64,000 bases of DNA from Spongilla lacustris. Lineage: Eukaryota; Porifera; Demospongiae; Spongillida; Spongillidae. Below are positions 35,061 to 46,703 of the stretch, one piece after another. The notes beneath the pieces are model-generated. The model searched no databases, was not told where the DNA came from, and saw only the letters and a list, made by a program, of their open reading frames with translations. A program made the position numbers and the translations under genes. Numbering within the stretch: position 1 is the stretch's first letter; every line of letters begins with the position of its first letter. Location of the stretch: contig OX442418.1 in the NCBI GenBank assembly GCA_949361645.1, forward strand, positions 5,709,609 through 5,773,608. The letters run 5' to 3'.

Positions 35061-37269
35061 TTAAAATATGTACATACATGTGTGCACCTGCAGAACAAAC
35101 CACATGTGTATGCCAATTTAGTGTAATGAATGTACAGAGCTACATGTATATATACACAATGTAACAATATTGTTCTCTTACAGGTAGCAATTGTTCTGAT
35201 TTGACTATACAGTTACACAACTATATAAAGTCAAACACTATAATGATGTCAAAAGTCAAACACATGCACTGGCATGGGTGCCCCCAGCATTTCTGGAAGG
35301 CAGGGATTGGGAGGGGCCAAGATAGGGTAAGGGAATGCCATTTCACAGTCCAATACGACTAGAGGGGGGGGGGGGGGGGGGGTACCTGCTTTCGGCCGAT
35401 TCAGACAGCTCTAGCCAGTTGGGAGGAGAAGGGTGTGCATGTTCCTACATGTAGTAATACATAACACTTCTCCTTTTATTAAAAGTGCCGGGGGAGGGGG
35501 GAGGAGGGCACCATTCAGCCCCGGGTAAAAGGGTGGGGGAGGGTGGAGAGTACCATGAGTGGCCATTTAGCCATACAAATGACATGAATTAAGTCTCGCA
35601 CTGCATGCCCCCCCCCCCCTCCTCTGCCCCCTGGAGACACCCGTGACTGTTTTCATCTTGTAGACATAACGGTCACAAGATAAGTTACATTTCCTGCTAC
35701 TAAAATACATTTACATGTACAAGTATGTCTCTACAGTTTAATAATTATGACCACATACAGTATTCAACATTACATCTGCTCCCTTCCTACTGGAGTAGCC
35801 AGGGATGCTTCCATTACATGTGACATAATAGGAATATTCATACTTTGTGTATGCACATGTCTTCCAATTTTTTAGTTGATATTACCAGATGACATCATCA
35901 TACATGTACATGTAGGTGGTGAGTACAATGACAAACACATCTTTACCTACAATAAACAACTACCATAACTTACCTCCTGATATGGAATGATTGGTATTCA
36001 CATTGTTTGACCAAATAAAGGAAAGGAATAATAAACAGACAAGTGGAAGTCACATCATACAATTAAGTCACATCAAAACAAAACACACTTTCACAACAAA
36101 ATGAAACAGAATGAATACCAACAATGAACATGCAGGTATGCCAACAACCAGACATGATTGAAAACCATCCCAGGTGGTTAGTAGCAAATCAATCTCTACA
36201 AAGCCAAACAAATACAAGATCAGAAATCAATTTAGCTTATGGCAAACAAAATAAACATCATAACGACTGACATTAAATTATGTACATACATGTGTGCACC
36301 TGCAGAACAAACCACATGTGTATGCCAATTTAGTGTAATGAATGTACAGAGCTATATATACACAATGTAACAATATTGTTCTCTTACAGGTAGCCATTGT
36401 ACTGATTTGACTATACAGTTACACAACTATATAAAGTCAAACACTATAATGATGTCAAAAGTCAAACACATGCAGTGGCATGGGCATTTCTGGAATAGGG
36501 GAGGGGGCAAGATAGGGTAAGGGGGTGCCATTTGACAGTCGAATACAACTAGGGAGGGGGGGTGCTATCCACTTTCGGCTGATTCAGAATGGACAACTCT
36601 AGCCAGTAGGGAGGGGAAGGGTGTGCATGTTCCTACATGTACATGTAGTACTACAGAACACATCTGCTTTGATTAGAAGTGCAGGAGGGTGGGGGGGGGG
36701 GGGGGGGGGCATGCCCCTCCCTCCCCCCTGGGGACGCACATGACTGGCTTTATCTTGCAAACTTCATGGTATGAATATAACATTTCCTGCTACAATACAT
36801 GTACAAGTTCATGAAGTCACTACACATCTTTACCTACAATAAACAACTACCATAACTTACGTCCTGATATGGAATGATTGGTATTCACATTGTTTGACCA
36901 AATAAAGGAAAGGAATAATAAACAGACAAGTAGAAGTCACATCATACAATTATATCACAACACACTTTTAAACATAACCACAAGAAAATGAAACATAATG
37001 ATTATGAAGCATGAACATGTTGGTATGCTAACATACTGAATGGATTGAAAACCATCATAGGCAAAATCACATACATATGTCAGAAATGAAAGCTAACATC
37101 AATTAAAGATACGAAAATGGGCACGTAGTTTGTTCAACTGTATCTTCGTAACGGATGGCATAAAAATCAACGAACAAAACAAATCGATAGGTATAGGACC
37201 TCTCTACCTACAAACCGAATTTGAAGCGAATTGATTACTCCTACCGAAAGTTATGGCGGGTTTGAACCC

Positions 37270-37460
37270 AGTGGGGTCACCCCTATACAGATGACAATTA
37301 ATGGCGTCCAGGGGGTATAGGGAATATGTCCCAGGGGGTGGTCATTTAAATGCCTGTCCCGGGGGGTCAGAAGGCATCACAGAAGCTTGTCCAGGGGTGC
37401 TTTTATATATATTGTCCTGAGGGGGATACATTTACAATTACTGTCATCTGTAGGGGGTGT
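37270..37460. repeat. Degenerate repeat on TGTCCCAGGGGGT
   Basis: At least six spaced variants of GTCC(C/A)(A/G)GGGGG(T) separated by 15-30 unrelated bases, near 37295, 37328, 37358, 37390, 37415 and 37445. Confidence 0.55.
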
Positions 37461-38066
37461 ACGGTTAAATAATGGAATAGCCCATTTTAACTAGTGATCA
37501 CGAGTAACATCACAATGCAGCAAGTACAGGGTGTTCTACATCTGATGAAGATGAAAGGCTAAAAATGATCCAGTCTAGTGGATGGATCCACACGCCTGTG
37601 TGGATCCAGTCTACTGGTTGGATCCAGCCCATGTGATGTAATTGAATCCCAATACCCATGAGTGATCAGCACATATAGAGTGCTGTTTCCGGAGCGCTCT
37701 ATGTCCGATTCCGGGTCTCTGTCCTGCAGTATAGTGGAATCCACTTCAGCCCGATCTCTATGTCCTATAAAAGGCCCTCAACTTTGTGGTCTGTTTCTTG
37801 TCTCGGATTACTGTGTGGTGTGGTAGGTTGTGCTTTTTTCCAACAGGGCTGTAACTAAATTGTCTGTGAGCAAGGGATGAGTTTCCCGCTATGGAAGGCG
37901 GACACAGTAACGTCGATCTTGAAACTTGATATCCCTGACGAACTGGTTGTAAACCACACAACATACACCCCCCACACAACACCCCATACAACACATCCCC
38001 CCACACAACACACACGCACAAACACACAACACCCCACACAACACACACGCACAAATACACATGGCT

Positions 38067-38186
38067 TTAAACCTGTTAGTTTTGAAAAAACCAGTTGTAA
38101 CCGGTTATTAAAACCGGTCGATTGTTTAAAAAATAACCGGTTGGTTAATGTTGTTTTCTTAAAACAACCAGTAATTTCAGGTTTAA
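38067..38186. repeat. AACCGGTT-rich imperfect palindrome
   Basis: TAAACCTG at the left pairs with CAGGTTTA at the right. Between them lie ACCAGTTGTAACCGGTTATT, AAAACCGGTCGATTG, ATAACCGGTTGGTTAA and a TTTTAAGAAAAC-like inverted stretch, giving several alternative stems. Confidence 0.6.
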
Positions 38187-39040
38187 AGATTAATTATGGA
38201 CCAAAAGCTAAACCAACACAACTTCGGGCTTTGCCCCATGGCAAGTAAGATGATATGGTCCACGGTATACTCCAAAGCACGTCACTGGTCTCGCCGCGTA
38301 CGACACACAGTGCGCGCGGACTCATCATAATATAGGGTAAAAGAGGATAGTCTCGTACCCAGACCCAAATGTACGTAATAATGATTATCGCTTACAGTAT
38401 GTATCCAGGCACCACAAGCTCAGAGATGTAGTGCTCCAAACCTGCCATCATGCATGCCTGCATCAGTGCCAAGACAGAAGCTGACAGTGGACTTGTACGT
38501 GAGCTCCAGCACACACGTTGCTGACATCCTAGGCTCTGTGGCAGGCCTGCTGCCTTTGACATTACAGTGCACAGAGAAGGTGGCAGCTGTTGGACTGTTT
38601 GTAGAAAGTGCTCTAAGTTGTATGTTACTGGGCAGTGCTAGTTAGAGGCTTTTTCTCCAACATGTATGGTAGATTTTACCCAGCTAGACGTTTTTCCTCA
38701 GGGGGTTTTCCATAAGGAGATGTGGGTGTTTGCATGGTCAGAGGTACATACATTTGTAGCAATTTGTGTATTTAGTTTTTTTTTTTTTAATATTAATGCC
38801 TTTCAGGTTGTGACCAATTTTATCGGTTCAGTATTGCGCAATACTCTGACTTATTGATTTATAATTGTTATTGTTGCTGTTGTGTGTGTGTTTATGTATC
38901 GGAAAGAGCGTCATAGAGTGCATACAAGACTGTGCATATGTTAAAAGCGTTTTTACGCTTCTATCCGCGTTGCATGCTGGCACACGGTAGTAGACATTAT
39001 ACTTATATAGTTTTACGCGACAATGAATCACCCTCCCACC

Positions 39041-39160
39041 ACTCCCTGTGCCTTGTGTATTTGGCTGTCCCTCCCATCACACTCCCTGTGCCTTGTGTAT
39101 TTGGCTGTCCCTCCCACCACACTCCCTGTGCCTTGTGTATTTGGCTGTCCCTCCCACCAG
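39041..39160. repeat. Three tandem copies of a 40-bp unit
   Basis: ACTCCCTGTGCCTTGTGTAT followed by TTGGCTGTCCCTCCCACCAC recurs at 39041, 39081 and 39121 with one substitution. It feeds directly into the retroelement frame that follows. Confidence 0.9.
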
Positions 39161-39381
39161 AGAAAAGGAAACACTTGCAAAATGATATTATAAGTGCACT
39201 GAAACAGTTAGGCTGGAAGTGCATTCCTTTAGCAGTGGAATGGGGATCTGAAGCTGTAGAGATGTTTTCTACTGTGGCATCATGCCTGGCTGTCATACAA
39301 AGTCAGGATCTCTGTCATCTGATGTACAGTACATGTACTTTAGCTGCTTCATGTGATAACCTTCACAATAGAAACATGTGA
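39160..39381 (+). pseudogene. Retroelement ORF C-terminal fragment
   Basis: The plus frame reads PPEKRKHLQNDIISALKQLG then WKCIPLAVEWGSEAVEMFST and VASCLAVIQS before losing similarity and ending at a TGA. GW-CIPLAVE---WG-EA---FS-LAS is the pattern I recall immediately upstream of the LYGRLNLTLVRANA tail of the same retroelement ORFs. The 12-kb fragment carries that tail, so both derive from related elements. It is truncated on the 5' side by the 40-bp repeats. Confidence 0.5.
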
Positions 39382-39538
39382 CCTTTGGACTGTACTTGTG
39401 TCTGGCCTCTGGGGAGAAATTGGCTGATGAAGTGATTACTAAGTGGTGTATTGAGTGTGCCACTTCCCCATCCTTCCCCTCCCCTCCTCCCCATCCCTAG
39501 TTCCTCTTCTCCCCCTAGTAACCTCTTCCCTCCCCCTG

Positions 39539-40770
39539 TAGGTCTATACATGTAACTATCATATACATGGGATTCAATTACATGTATGTACATGTACATG
39601 TGCATCCAAAACACAAACCACATGTACATGTAATGAATGCACTGAGCTAATCTGACATACAGCCAGACAGCCAGGAGTGAAATTTCTAATCATTGGCATG
39701 ATGCATGTTGGTTGTCTTTTAGAACCCATGTACAAGTACATCATATATTCCTTGTCTTCTGTTGTGGACAAATTGCACAACCACCATCATTGTTCTCTGC
39801 AGCAATTATATACATTTATTTATAGACTCCCTGTAGTGAGGTTAAAAGTGTACATGTACTGGTTATATCTTGAAATGTAATTTGGAAGACTTCAGGTGGA
39901 TAACATTTCACAAAACACTCTTGTCTTGTGTCAATGATTTTCACGAAAACGTAAAAACTAGAAACTAATATAACAAGCTACATATAAGAAAAAGAGATTA
40001 GAAAACTTTTAGTTGACCTCACAGGCTAATTATTGATTGTGAGTGAGAATGAACATGTAGGTGGTGAGTACAGTGACAAATACCAAAAGTCAAGGATACA
40101 TGTACTGGTTTTATCTTGGATGTAGCTTGTCACTGCTATACACATGTCAAGTGTCAATTATTGTGACAAATTTTATGAGAGAAAAAGATTACATCTGCTG
40201 CTCAACTATTGGAGCAACTAGCCAAGGGATGTTTCCTAATATACCACAAATGGAGACCATATTAGGCCTGCACTGTGTACTACAATGATTTCAATGCCAC
40301 CAAGCTGTCATCATCCATCATCACACATGTACAAGTATGTGGTGAGTACAATGACAAACACACATCTTTACCTACAATAAACAACTACCATAACTTACCA
40401 GCTGATATGGAATGATTGGTATACACATTGTTTGACCAAATAAAGGAAAGGAATAATAAACAGACAAGTAGAAGTCACATCATACAATTATATCACAACA
40501 CACTTTTAAACATAACCAATACATATACAAGTTCATGTATGTCTCTACACATCTTCAACTACAATAAACAACTACCATAACTTACCTCCTGATATGGAAT
40601 GATTGGTATTCACATTGTTCGACCAAACAAAGGAAAGGAATAATAAACAGACAAGTAGAAGTCACATCATACAATTATATCACAACACACTTTTAAACAT
40701 AACCACAAGAAAATGAAACATAATGATTATGAAGCATGAACATGTTGGTATGCTAACAAACTGAATGAAA
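39539..40770. repeat. Array block 7
   Basis: The module with TGCATCCAAAACACAAACCA and GTTGGTTGTCTTTTAGAACC is followed by two adjacent core units (about 40340-40520, triplet CTG; about 40560-40770, GAG) joined by CAATACATATACAAGTTCAT. The same two-core join recurs at 51005-51430 nearly unchanged, while the preceding module recurs after it (51513-52310), so the order is permuted between copies. Confidence 0.75.
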
Positions 40771-42496
40771 TAAAGTTCGCGACACCATCAAGGAAGTAAA
40801 CTTTAATGAATAACATAAATTCATGCCCTTGATACCGCTATGTTGTAATTCATATCAGCTATGAATAGTATAAAAATGGAGACCTTGTGCTGCTCAAAAC
40901 CTTGTCAATTTTTTTAAAGTATTGAAGGTACTTCAGTTTTAAAATTCCAATTCGAGTATTATTTAATATCACATCAAAAAACAAAATCATGTTTTGATTG
41001 TATGTGTAGTTGTACCACTAAATGCAAAAAAGTTATAACAACAGTCGCAATGAACTTTGTCATTGAATTAGAGTTACGGTATATTAAGTCCATATAAGGA
41101 TTTCATCTGCTTGTGTACAGGTTGTTTACGGCCCTGTTGCAGGTTGTTACTGGGTCGCTACAAGTTGTTAGCTACAGCATATATCAGGGATGGTACCTTT
41201 CTGGCGTGTACCGAGTAGTTTTACACTGATCGTGTCAAGCCTGTAAACATCCTGTTGCAGGCTGTATACAACCCTGTACCGAGATCAAACTTATCGTTGT
41301 GTATCTATGGTGTAGCCATGCGCTATGCAGATACAGTCCTTGCCACAAGGGATTTCTCTTTGTCAGGTTGTATTGCTAATATATCAACCTTATTCTCTAC
41401 TCCGGACTCTTCACCACCTGCTACATGTACATTTGAATGTAATTTTCGAGTTGGGTGGGCCCAGGTACGTAAGGCCATGCATCCTATTTTCAGCATCAGG
41501 GTACAGCAATTTATTGCTCGCTGTTGGCAGGAGGGAATAGCCAGCCGTGCGAAGGTTTCTGCAGAAGCAGTTGTTGTACGCCTCACCGATGAACATGTGG
41601 CAGGAAGAATTCGATTAGCTGAGTTGCCTGTTGTTGGGCAAGTACGTACATCCTACCAGGCTATTGGGCAATCTAAGGATGTGCCTGGTGGGTCAGCTCA
41701 GGGGAAGAAACGAAGGGGTCACTCGTACAAGGATCTCAGCAATGACGAACCGGCTCAAAAAAAGAAGCAGATGATGTCACAGACTACATTTGATTGGAGC
41801 AAACCACTGCTCAAATGGTCCAAGGCTCAACTTCAGACTTATCTTACTGAGCACAATGTAAATAAAACTGGGAACAAGCCAGAGTTGATTGAACGAGTAA
41901 AAGCGTGTATGCACTCTTAAAACTGTGTAATTGTGTTGATATGCATGTGTATTTTATGCATTGCCAATAGAAACTAACCACCTCTCATCGCGTGGAGTAC
42001 TATTTCGTTTATTGGTAGATCTCCATAGATGGACGTGGCACAATATCGCGCGACCGGCTGACAGGACTGAAAATACTTACAAAACAATACAAACGGAGAA
42101 GCGAAGGTGAAGAAGCAATTCTTTTTGTTATTCTTATACACATATTCAACTAATAAAGTACATAGTTACATAGTTTACTAGTTAAATATTGAAATTTGTG
42201 TTTAACATGTAAAGTATTAGTATGTATTTTCTAATAAAGTAGTTAGATCGACCAAGGATTGCTCAGAAAAAAAGTGCACCTGCCGTGGCATGTTTGCGGA
42301 GTTGTCCGACAATACGAACCTATATAAAACCTGGGCATTTACTTTAGGGCAGTCGTAAATATGCACTGTGTATCAAAATGCTTTATATATGTAATGCTGC
42401 AAGAAAAAATACAAAATTCCATACGGAGGGAATTATTCATTTTATGAATATCCCCAAAATAATCAAGATTTCCCCGCATCTGTCGTAAACCCGGTG
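40771..42496. mobile_element. Insertion with a TTAA right end and a SAP-domain ORF
   Basis: The right end is ...GTCGTAAACCCGGTG followed by TTAA (42497-42500) and ACATA, where the array normally reads TTTTAAACATAACC. A TTAA target is therefore clear. Its terminus as complement is CACCGGGTTTACGACAG, starting CACCGG like the nested element at 15283. No matching left end was found; array text stops at AAACTGAATG (40770). It may be a truncated or rearranged copy. Near 42155-42215 the sequence matches, inverted, the region after the retroelement fragment at 12 kb. Confidence 0.5.
41261..41920 (+). CDS. SAP-domain protein, partial (last exon)
   Basis: An open frame of about 219 codons after an acceptor-like site (CATCCTGTTGCAG); the first in-frame ATG is 41318. 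The middle part has WAQVRKAMHPIFSIRVQQFI, of unknown family. A lysine-rich stretch (GKKRRGHSYKD ... AQKKKQ) could be a nuclear signal. The last about 35 residues (LKWSKAQLQTYLTEHNVNKT, GNKPELIERVKACM) are a clear SAP motif: helix, LKTYL-like core, G-K--LIERV second helix. SAP motifs bind AT-rich DNA, as in chromatin and some transposon-encoded proteins. No stop or frameshift was seen, unlike the other mobile-element genes here. The 5' exons were not found. It could be element-encoded or captured. Confidence 0.6.
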   Translation, partial: AVYNPVPRSNLSLCIYGVAMRYADTVLATRDFSLSGCIANISTLFSTPDSSPPATCTFECNFRVGWAQVRKAMHPIFSIRVQQFIARCWQEGIASRAKVSAEAVVVRLTDEHVAGRIRLAELPVVGQVRTSYQAIGQSKDVPGGSAQGKKRRGHSYKDLSNDEPAQKKKQMMSQTTFDWSKPLLKWSKAQLQTYLTEHNVNKTGNKPELIERVKACMHS

Positions 42497-43109
42497 TTAA
42501 ACATACACAACAAAATGAAACATAATGATTATGAAGCATGAACATGTTGGTATGCTAACAAACTGAATGGATTGAAAACCATCATAGGCAGCAAAATCAC
42601 CACAAAGCCCAACAAATTTATAATACACAGTCAGGAATGAAAGCTGACATCAATCAAAATCAGCACACCTATTGGTCTGTACTATATATGTACATGTATT
42701 TGACAAACACATATTTACCTACAATAAACAATTACCCTACATGTAACTTAGCAAATGAAAACAGATTTTTAAAAGCCAGTCTATCACTACAAATTTTGAA
42801 CACTAATGCGCAGAGGTAAATCTAAATTATCAAAGTACCAATTGAAAACAGTATTTTTAAATGCCCGTCTAATGGAATGACCAGGAAGCTTCCAAAGGAC
42901 ATAAATATGTCCTATACCTGCACAACACACTATTTGACATGTAAGCATTTGTACTACTATTTGATGGCAGTACTGTTGATGTCATGTACAATGACAAACA
43001 CATCTTTACCTACAATAAACAACTACCATAACTTACCCCCTGATATGGAATGATTGGTATTCACATTGTTTGAGCAAATAAAGGAAAGGAATAATAAACA
43101 GACATGTAC

Positions 43110-44466
43110 AAGTCACATCATACAATTATATCACAACACACTTTTAAACATAACCACAAGAAAATGAAACATAATGATTATGAAGCATGAACATGTTGGT
43201 ATGCTAACAAACTGAATGGATTGAAAAATTTCTAATCATTGGCATGATGCATGTTGGTTGTTTTTTAGAACCCATGTACAAGTACATCAACAAATCATAT
43301 ATTCCTTGTCTTCTGTTGTGGACAAAATGCACAACCACCATCATTTTTCTCTTACACTGCAGCACATTTATTTATAGACTCCCTGCAGTGAGGTTAAAAG
43401 TGTACATGTACTGGTTATATCTTGAAATGTAATTTGCAAACTGGAAGACTTCAGGTGGATAACATTTCACAAAACACTCTTGTCTTATTAGAAAAAATTA
43501 GAAAACTTTTAGTTGACCTCACAGGCCAATTATTAATTGTGAGTGAGAATGAACATGTAGGTGGTGAGTACAGTGACATATACCAAAAGTCAAGGATACA
43601 TGTACATGTACTGGTTTTATCTTGGTCACTGCAACACACATGTCAAGTGTCAATTATTTTGACAAATTGTATGAAATAAAAATATTACATTTGCTGCTCA
43701 ACTATTGGAGAAACTAGCCAAGGGATGTTTCCTAATGTACCACAAATGGAGACCATATTAGGCCTGCACCGTGTACTACAATGATTTCAATGCCACCAAG
43801 CTGTCATAATCCATCATCACACATGTACATGTATGTGGTGAGTACAATGACAAACACATATTTACCTACAATAAACAACTGCCATAACTTACCCTCTGAT
43901 ATGGAATGATTGGTATTCACATTGTTCGAGCAAATAAAGGAAAGGAATAATAAACAAACACACTTTTAAACATAACCACAAGAAAATGAAACATAATGAT
44001 TATGAAGCATGAACATGTTGGTATGCTAACAAACTGAATGGATTGAAAACCATCATAGGTGGTGGGTGAGTAGAAAAGTCACCACAAAGCCAAACATATT
44101 TAAATACAGTGTCAGAATGAAAGCTTACAAACAGTGATGTCTAAGCTCAAGGACACATGTACTGGTTTTATCTATGGGCAATTGTACAGAGCTGGAGGTC
44201 ATAAAGTGAATGACATTTCCTGCTACAAAACATTCTCGTGTATTGTTAATGAGCCAATGACCAGGATGCATCTATACATACATTCAAGTTGCATGGATTA
44301 CCCACATTGGCCTGCTCAACACACTTTTACTAATATACAACATGTCAACATTTGTACTTCAATTTGATGGCAGTACAGTTAATGTCATGTACAATGACAA
44401 ACACATCTTTACCTACAATAAACAAATGCCATCACATTGTTTGAGGAATGGAGGAAAGGAATAAAC
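43110..44466. repeat. Segmental duplication, member A
   Basis: Matches 46704-48060 at a constant offset of 3594 bp. I saw a single mismatch (43711 A against 47305 C). Just outside, the copies diverge to ordinary between-unit levels. Confidence 0.85.
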
Positions 44467-44670
44467 TCAATAAACATACATATAGCAACACCACTGGTGT
44501 AGCAATGAAAGGAAAAAACACCACAAAGTGAAACAGAACTTTAACTGTTCAGCCTGTAGACCAATACATCAGACAGATATAAGATTGTATTTACAAGTCA
44601 TGCCACATCTGATTCCTCCTTAGAATAATAACAACAGTAGTATATCACTCTCCCACATCCAATGACTTAC

Positions 44671-44754
44671 TTTGTTCACATCAGCTCCTGCCTTCACAAG
44701 GATCTCCACCACAGCTGTATGACCATTTTGAGCTGCTGCATACAGTGGTGTTGT
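44671..44754 (-). CDS. Ankyrin-repeat exon (84 nt, copy G)
   Basis: The acceptor GATGTTACAG and donor AACAAA|GTAAGT enclose TTPLYAAAQNGHTAVVEI then LVKAGADVNK in phase 0, the same protein as copy F. It lies between core units at 45020 and 43840. A donor-like site (GATGGAG|GTAAGTATG) about 150 nt upstream in gene order has lost part of the CATGTA run seen in other copies. Confidence 0.75.
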
Positions 44755-46703
44755 CTGTAACATCAGAAGGTATCATCAATATCTCTTCTTTTACACCAAA
44801 TAATAATTGAACATATATCATGACAGATTAATAATGAGCAATACAGTTGATGTCATACCAGCTGTGAGTTCATGTAAGGACAATGACAATCACATCATAC
44901 TTACCTCCATCACATGTACGTGCAACTATTTTAGCTGCTTGTACATGTACCACAGAGTCTCATGTTTGATATGTGTACATGTATATGTACATGTACATGT
45001 AAACGTAAATTTGCTAGGTGCTGAGTACAATGACAAACACATCTTTACCTACAATAAACAACTACCATAACTTACATCCTGATATGGAATGATTGGTATT
45101 CACATTGTTTGACCAAATAAAGGAAAGGAATAATAAACAGACAAGTAGAAGTCATATCATAGAATTAAGTCACATCAAAACAAAACACACTTTCACAACA
45201 AAATGAAACAGAATTAATACCAATAATGAACATGTAGGTATGCCAACAACCAGACATGATTGAAAACCATCCCAGGTGGTTAGTAGCAAATCAATCTCTA
45301 CAAAGCCAAACAAATACAAAGTCAGAAATCAATTTAGCTTATGGCAAACAAAATAAACATCATAACGACTGACATTAAATTATGTACATACATGTGTGCA
45401 CCTGCAGAACAAACCACATGTGTATGCCAATTTAGTGTAATGAATGTACAGAGCCATATATACACAATGTTACAATATTGTTCTCTTACAGGTAGCCATT
45501 GTACTGATTTGACTATACAGTTACACAAATATAAAGTCAGACACTATAATGATGTCAAATGTCAAACACATGCAGTGGCATGGGCATTTCTGGAATAAAG
45601 GAGGGGGCAAGATAGGGTAAGGGGGTGCCATTTGAAAGTCGAATACAACTAGGGAGGGGGGGTGCTATCCACTTTTGGCTGATTCAGAATGGACAGCTCT
45701 AGCCAGTAGGGAGGGGAAGGGTGTGCATGTTCCTACATGTACATGTAGTACTACAGAACACTTCTGAATTGAATAGAAGTGCAGGGGGGCATGCCCCTCC
45801 CCCCTCCCCCCTGGGGACACCCATGACTGGTTTTATCTTGCAAACTTCATGGTCACAATATGAATATCACATTTCCTGCTACAATACATGTACAAGATCA
45901 TGTATGTCTCTACACATCTTTACACAACTACCATAACTTACCCCCTGATATGGAATGATTGGTATTCACATTGTTTGACCAAATAAAGGAAAGGAATAAT
46001 AAACAGACAAGTAGAAGTCACATCATACAATTATATAACAACACACTTTTAAACATAACCACAAGAAAATGAAACATAATGATAATGAAGCATGAACATG
46101 TTGGTATGCTAACAAACTGAATGGATTGACAACCATCATAGGCAGCAAAATCACCACAAAGCCCAACAAATTTAAAAATACACAGGTCAGGAATGAAAGC
46201 TGACTTCAATCGGCAAAATCAGCATACCTATTGGTCTGGATAAGATAATACATTTACATGTAACTACTACACATACATACATGTACATGTACATCACATT
46301 TAACCCAAAGCTGAGTACTACTACATACATGTACATCACATTTCATTATGTACATACCCAAAAATCAAAACCATTGTAATAAAATGAAATGAATGCACAG
46401 TTACATGTAAATGATCTTCATTAACAAAGCAACAAATGAAAATAGTATTTTTAAATGCCCGTCTATTGGAGTGACCAGGATGCTTCCAAAGGACATAAAT
46501 ATGTGCTATACCTGCACAACACACTATTTGACATGTAAGCATTTGTACTACTATTTGATGGCAGTACAGTTGATGTCATGTACAATGACAAACACATCTT
46601 TACCTACAATAAACAACTACCATAACTTACCCCCTGCCATGGAATGATTGGTATTCACATTGTTTGAGCAAATAAAGGAAAGGAATAATAAACAGACAAG
46701 TAG

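Larger units (their letters stand above)
31931..37110. repeat. Array block 6 with two ankyrin exons
   Basis: Core units at about 32265-32525 (TAT), 32890-32945 (shortened), 33755-33800 (partial), 34450-34700 (GGC), 35920-36165 (GAG) and 36830-37070 (GAC). G-rich modules at about 35300-35650 and 36500-36745. Ankyrin exons at 33186 and 34049, and a 260-bp MITE at 34801. The ankyrin-bearing sub-unit (about 32.9-33.4 and 33.8-34.4 kb) is itself tandemly duplicated. Confidence 0.75.
37112..39538. other. 2.4-kb composite insertion of low-complexity pieces
   Basis: Array text stops at AATTAAAGATAC and resumes at GGTCTATACATGTAAC; paralogs (25783, 51500, 55560) run straight through. Inside are a G-rich direct-repeat patch (37270-37460), a hairpin on GGATCCACAC (37584-37607), an ACACAACACCCC tract (37965-38060), an AACCGGTT-rich palindrome (38067-38186), a three-copy 40-bp repeat (39041-39160) and a retroelement fragment (39160-39345). 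At 38400-38660 a short open frame has no recognised domain. I found no terminal inverted repeat for the whole block. Confidence 0.5.
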
